Source: Chloroflexota bacterium
GTDB lineage: Bacteria; Chloroflexota; Anaerolineae; Anaerolineales; Anaerolineaceae
Direction: 5' to 3'
Assembly (NCBI GenBank): GCA_012797215.1
Contig: JAAZPN010000284.1
Span: forward strand, 1 to 9,262
DNA length: 9,262 nucleotides
Shown: piece after piece, positions 6,496 through 9,262 of the stretch
Numbering within the stretch: the first letter of the stretch is position 1
Layout of the letters: each line of letters opens with the position of its first letter
Program-made: the position numbers and the translations under genes
The notes under the pieces: generated by a model
What the model was told of the DNA's origin: nothing
Seen by the model: the letters and a program-made list of their open reading frames with translations, nothing else
Database searches by the model: none

Positions 6496-7680
6496 ATGAA
6501 AATTCATCTCAAAATCAGCTTGGTGCTGCTCATCTGCGTGCTTTTGCTTGGCTTTTCTCCGAGCGCGCTGGGGCAGGCCGCGACAGCCGAGACGGACGGG
6601 TCTTTTTATTACGATTTGCCTTTGTGTTTGCCTGGCCTTTACAACAGCAAGCCGGATGACTGCCTGGCCTTGGGGGCATCGCAGTCTGTAAAACAACTGG
6701 CTGAGGAAGGCATTCCCTACATTCTTGAGGAACTTCCCGCGGCGTCTCCGGATTACTCGCTGACCCAACTTCCAGTCTGGGTTGCTAAGATTGTCGCCGG
6801 CACTTCGGAAGCCGTGCCGGTCTACGCCAGCCTCGCCGAAGCCCGCAATGGCGGCACGCCACTGCGCACGCTGGCCGCCGGACCGATGCGTTATGTTTCC
6901 ATGGTCAATCAAGTGAGCGACGGCAACCGCATATTGGTCCAGCTGGAAAGCGGCGAATGGATGCAAGCCCAGCCAATTTATTCCTGGACGCGCTTTCAAG
7001 GACTGCGCTTTTCCCGGACGCCAAAAAATGACTTTGGTTGGATTGTCAACGATGCCGAGAGCTACACAGCTCCGGGTTACGCTTCCCCAAAAACCGGCCG
7101 TGTGCTTGCCAAGTATGACGTGATTCAAATTTTCCAGATGGCCGAAGCTGATGGATATGAATGGTATCGCATCGGTCAGGAGGAATGGGTCTCTTCGCAT
7201 AAATCGCGCCGAATGGTGGTGGACACCACACGCCCGCAAGGCGTTACCGGCGACCGCTGGATTAATATTGATTTAGGCAACTACACTTTGTCAGTCTACG
7301 AGGATGGCGAGTTGGTTTTCGCGAGCCTGATAGCCACTGGGCTGCAGCCTTTTTACACCCAGCCGGGGACTTTCCAGATCTACAAGATGTACGACACCGT
7401 CACGATGCAGGATGCCTACGAAGCTGACCGTTCAGATTTTTATCATCTTCAGGCTGTCCCATGGGCGATGTTCTACGATCGCAACACTGCCATCCACGGC
7501 GTTTACTGGCCGGTGGTCCTGGGCTTTAACCAATCGCACGGCTGTGTGAACATGTCTCCCGGAGACGCCAACTGGGTTTATCACTGGGCGAAAGACGGCG
7601 ATTGGGTTTATGTCCACGACCCGAGCGGTAAAACCCCGACAGACCCCGCGTATTACGGCGGCGTCAGCACGGGTCCATAG
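6496..7680 (+). CDS. Secreted L,D-transpeptidase (YkuD domain)
   Basis: A 394-residue exported protein. Residues 1-28 are a typical signal peptide: basic MKIHLK, a leucine-rich core, and cleavage near SALGQA. The middle holds two SH3b-like segments (about 105-158 and 190-235), each ending in a Trp-containing strand (GEWMQAQ, EEWVSS), which may bind the cell wall. The C-terminal YkuD domain (about 254-375) carries the catalytic signature: HGVYW (His334) followed by SHGCVNM with nucleophile Cys350. Such enzymes form 3-3 cross-links in peptidoglycan or attach proteins to it, outside the cytoplasmic membrane. The start is fixed by the signal peptide and lies at the predicted transcription start. 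The gene stands alone, divergent from the phzF-family gene and closed by a strong terminator. The substrate is unknown. Confidence 0.93.
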   Translation: MKIHLKISLVLLICVLLLGFSPSALGQAATAETDGSFYYDLPLCLPGLYNSKPDDCLALGASQSVKQLAEEGIPYILEELPAASPDYSLTQLPVWVAKIVAGTSEAVPVYASLAEARNGGTPLRTLAAGPMRYVSMVNQVSDGNRILVQLESGEWMQAQPIYSWTRFQGLRFSRTPKNDFGWIVNDAESYTAPGYASPKTGRVLAKYDVIQIFQMAEADGYEWYRIGQEEWVSSHKSRRMVVDTTRPQGVTGDRWINIDLGNYTLSVYEDGELVFASLIATGLQPFYTQPGTFQIYKMYDTVTMQDAYEADRSDFYHLQAVPWAMFYDRNTAIHGVYWPVVLGFNQSHGCVNMSPGDANWVYHWAKDGDWVYVHDPSGKTPTDPAYYGGVSTGP

Positions 7681-7706
7681 GGGCTTACAGGGACAAGTTT
7701 AATATC

Positions 7707-7739
7707 AAAAACACGACCGCATGCAGCGGTCGTGTTTTT
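7707..7739. terminator. Bidirectional rho-independent terminator
   Basis: A perfect 14-bp inverted repeat, AAAAACACGACCGC (7707-7720) and its complement (7726-7739), surrounds a 5-nt loop ATGCA. The GC-rich core CACGACCGC is flanked by five A on the left and five T on the right, so each strand shows a hairpin with a T-run. It lies 26 bp after the L,D-transpeptidase stop and 16 bp beyond the stop of the convergent carboxypeptidase gene, and it serves both. Confidence 0.95.
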
Positions 7740-7755
7740 ACATGGTAACAATCCA

Positions 7756-9262
7756 TTAGAGACGGTAGATATCGCTGTATTTCGTGTTCAAATAGCGCAT
7801 GTAGGGTTCCGGGTCTATGGTTCCGCCAGTAATTCGCTGCACGAGCTCCAAGGGATCGTACCGCGAGGAAAGGTGGTGCACATTTTCTCGCAGCCACGCG
7901 AGGATCTGGCTGAAGTCGCCTTCTGTCATCGCTTCGGGAATAACCGGATGCTCCGAGACCATCTTTTCCCACAATTGCGCGGAAATAAGGTTGCCCAGGG
8001 CATAGGTGGGGAAGTACCCGACCAAACCGCTGGACCAATGAACATCTTGCAAAACTCCGTTCGCGTCATCTGGAGGAGTGACGCCAAGGTACTCTTGCAT
8101 GCGGGCGTTCCATATCTCTGGCAGGTCCCGCGCTCGCAGGCTGCCCTCAAGCAGACCTGTTTCGATTTCGAAGCGCAGCATGATGTGCATGTTGTAAGTG
8201 GCTTCATCCGCTTCCACCCGAATGAAAGAAGGTTCCACGCGGTTGATTCCCCGATAAAACTGCTCCAAGGTGATATTTCCAAGATGCTGCGGGAAGAGCA
8301 TTTGCATTACCGGGAAGGCGAAGCGGCAGAATTCACGAGAACGGCCAACCAGATTCTCCCACAAGCGGGATTGCGATTCGTGAATCGCGTATGAGGCTGC
8401 GCGGTCCAGGCTGGTATCGCGATACTTGGCAGAAAGACCTTGATCGTAGAGCGCGTGGCCGGTTTCGTGCATCGTGCTGAAGAGCGCGGACATGCCGTCT
8501 TTCTCAAGGAAACGCGTGGTAATGCGCACATCTCCCGCGCCAAAGCTGGTGGTAAAGGGATGCGGCGCAAGGTCGAGCCGCCCGCGTTCCCAGTCGTAGC
8601 CAAAACGCCCAGCAATGAAACTGCCGAGTTTGCGCTGCTCATCGAAAGGATAGTGCTGCTTGATAAAATCGTTGTCAACTTGTTCGGACGCCGCGATAGC
8701 GCGCAGCAGTTCTACCTGACGCGGGCGCAGGGCGTCAAATATCGCGCGCACATCTGCCGTTTTCATGCCAGGTTCGTATTCTTCAAACAGAGCATCGTAA
8801 GGATGGTCATAAGGTTGGAAGAGCTCGGCTTGCTGCCGGCGCAAGTCAAAGATGTGCGTCAGATGCGGTTCGAAGCTGGCGAAATCATTGTTCTGACGCG
8901 CCTTAACCCACACTTCGTGCGCGGCTGAGGTGGCTAGTACAAACTCGATGACTTTCTCACGCGGGATGCGGGCGTTGCGATCAAAGTTGCGCTTGGCAAC
9001 CTTAACTTCGCGGGCAAATTCATCATCAGCGTCCAGATTGGGCAGCTCAGCAGCCAGGTCTTCAATCAGGCTGCCAAGCTCATCAGATGTGCTCTTGTCA
9101 AAAGCCAACCCGGCAATCAGGGCTGATTGATTCCCGCGATCCTCCGCGCCTCCGGCTGGCATGTTTACCTGCTGGTCCCACTCGAGCAAGGCCAGGATTG
9201 AACCCAAGCGACTGATCTCGGCGTAAATTTCCCGCAGTTTTGCTAGTTTTGCTTCGGTGCTG
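7756..9262 (-). CDS. Carboxypeptidase Taq family (M32) metallopeptidase, 5' end outside window
   Basis: A zinc carboxypeptidase that removes C-terminal residues from peptides, usually cytoplasmic. The frame stays open to the right edge: upstream of the in-frame TTG at 9207 it reads STEAKLAKLREIYAEISRLG, a helix typical of the M32 N-terminus. The true start is therefore outside the window and the TTG is not the start. About 501 residues are visible, close to the usual length of about 500. Counting from the TTG codon, the zinc motif HETGH is at 247-251, HESQSR at 276-281 supplies the third ligand region, EADEATYNMH at 332-341, and GYFPTYALGN at 397-406. The C-terminus DPLELVQRITGGTIDPEPYMRYL is also characteristic. 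All catalytic motifs are intact. The gene is convergent with the L,D-transpeptidase gene. Its promoter is not visible. Confidence 0.95.
   Translation of the reverse strand, partial: STEAKLAKLREIYAEISRLGSILALLEWDQQVNMPAGGAEDRGNQSALIAGLAFDKSTSDELGSLIEDLAAELPNLDADDEFAREVKVAKRNFDRNARIPREKVIEFVLATSAAHEVWVKARQNNDFASFEPHLTHIFDLRRQQAELFQPYDHPYDALFEEYEPGMKTADVRAIFDALRPRQVELLRAIAASEQVDNDFIKQHYPFDEQRKLGSFIAGRFGYDWERGRLDLAPHPFTTSFGAGDVRITTRFLEKDGMSALFSTMHETGHALYDQGLSAKYRDTSLDRAASYAIHESQSRLWENLVGRSREFCRFAFPVMQMLFPQHLGNITLEQFYRGINRVEPSFIRVEADEATYNMHIMLRFEIETGLLEGSLRARDLPEIWNARMQEYLGVTPPDDANGVLQDVHWSSGLVGYFPTYALGNLISAQLWEKMVSEHPVIPEAMTEGDFSQILAWLRENVHHLSSRYDPLELVQRITGGTIDPEPYMRYLNTKYSDIYRL

Noticed and set aside
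6472..7239. Long minus-strand open frame (255 codons) opposite the L,D-transpeptidase gene
   Set aside because: The translation has no recognisable domain, and the plus-strand frame has a signal peptide and intact YkuD catalytic motif, so this is an antisense shadow.
7732..8394. Plus-strand open frame (220 codons) opposite the carboxypeptidase gene
   Set aside because: It begins inside the terminator, has no ribosome binding site, and overlaps conserved M32 coding sequence.
9205..9207. TTG at 9207 as the start of the M32 carboxypeptidase gene
   Set aside because: The frame is open to the window edge and encodes the expected N-terminal helix of the family, so the gene is partial and starts outside the window.

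Overview
The window looks like ordinary chromosome from a bacterium of moderate GC content. The gene set suggests a Chloroflexota (Anaerolineae-like) organism: an extracellular vWA-like protein with a cytoplasmic FHA domain, a large L,D-transpeptidase, an M32 carboxypeptidase, and tRNA genes that do not encode CCA. That placement is inferred from protein character alone. No phage, insertion-sequence, CRISPR or integration signal was found, and coding density is high. The longest stretch without a gene is about 183 bp (6313-6495).

Layout from left to right. (1) Two tandem serine tRNA genes on the minus strand, tRNA-Ser(UGA) then tRNA-Ser(GCU), sit behind a good sigma-70-type promoter. (2) A compact minus-strand cluster is read in the order xpt, guaA, a polytopic membrane protein, and a vWA-like/TM/FHA protein. 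Gaps are 14, 21 and 4 nt, so it is very likely one operon. Xpt makes XMP from xanthine and GuaA aminates XMP to GMP, so the first two genes are consecutive steps of guanine-nucleotide salvage. The last two look like a membrane or cell-envelope module whose link to purines is unclear. (3) A minus-strand PhzF-family isomerase gene has its own promoter and ends in a hairpin that overlaps its stop codon. (4) A plus-strand gene encodes a secreted L,D-transpeptidase. It is divergent from phzF, and its perfect TATAAT lies only 6 bp before the ATG, implying a leaderless mRNA. (5) A perfect 14-bp bidirectional terminator separates it from the convergent M32 carboxypeptidase gene, which runs off the right edge of the window.

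I found no clearly new biological system. The observations most worth a second look are the vWA-like/TM/FHA protein with a degenerate metal site placed in a GMP-salvage operon, the likely leaderless L,D-transpeptidase, and the xpt leader, which lacks a purine riboswitch but has a small hairpin that could mask its ribosome binding site.
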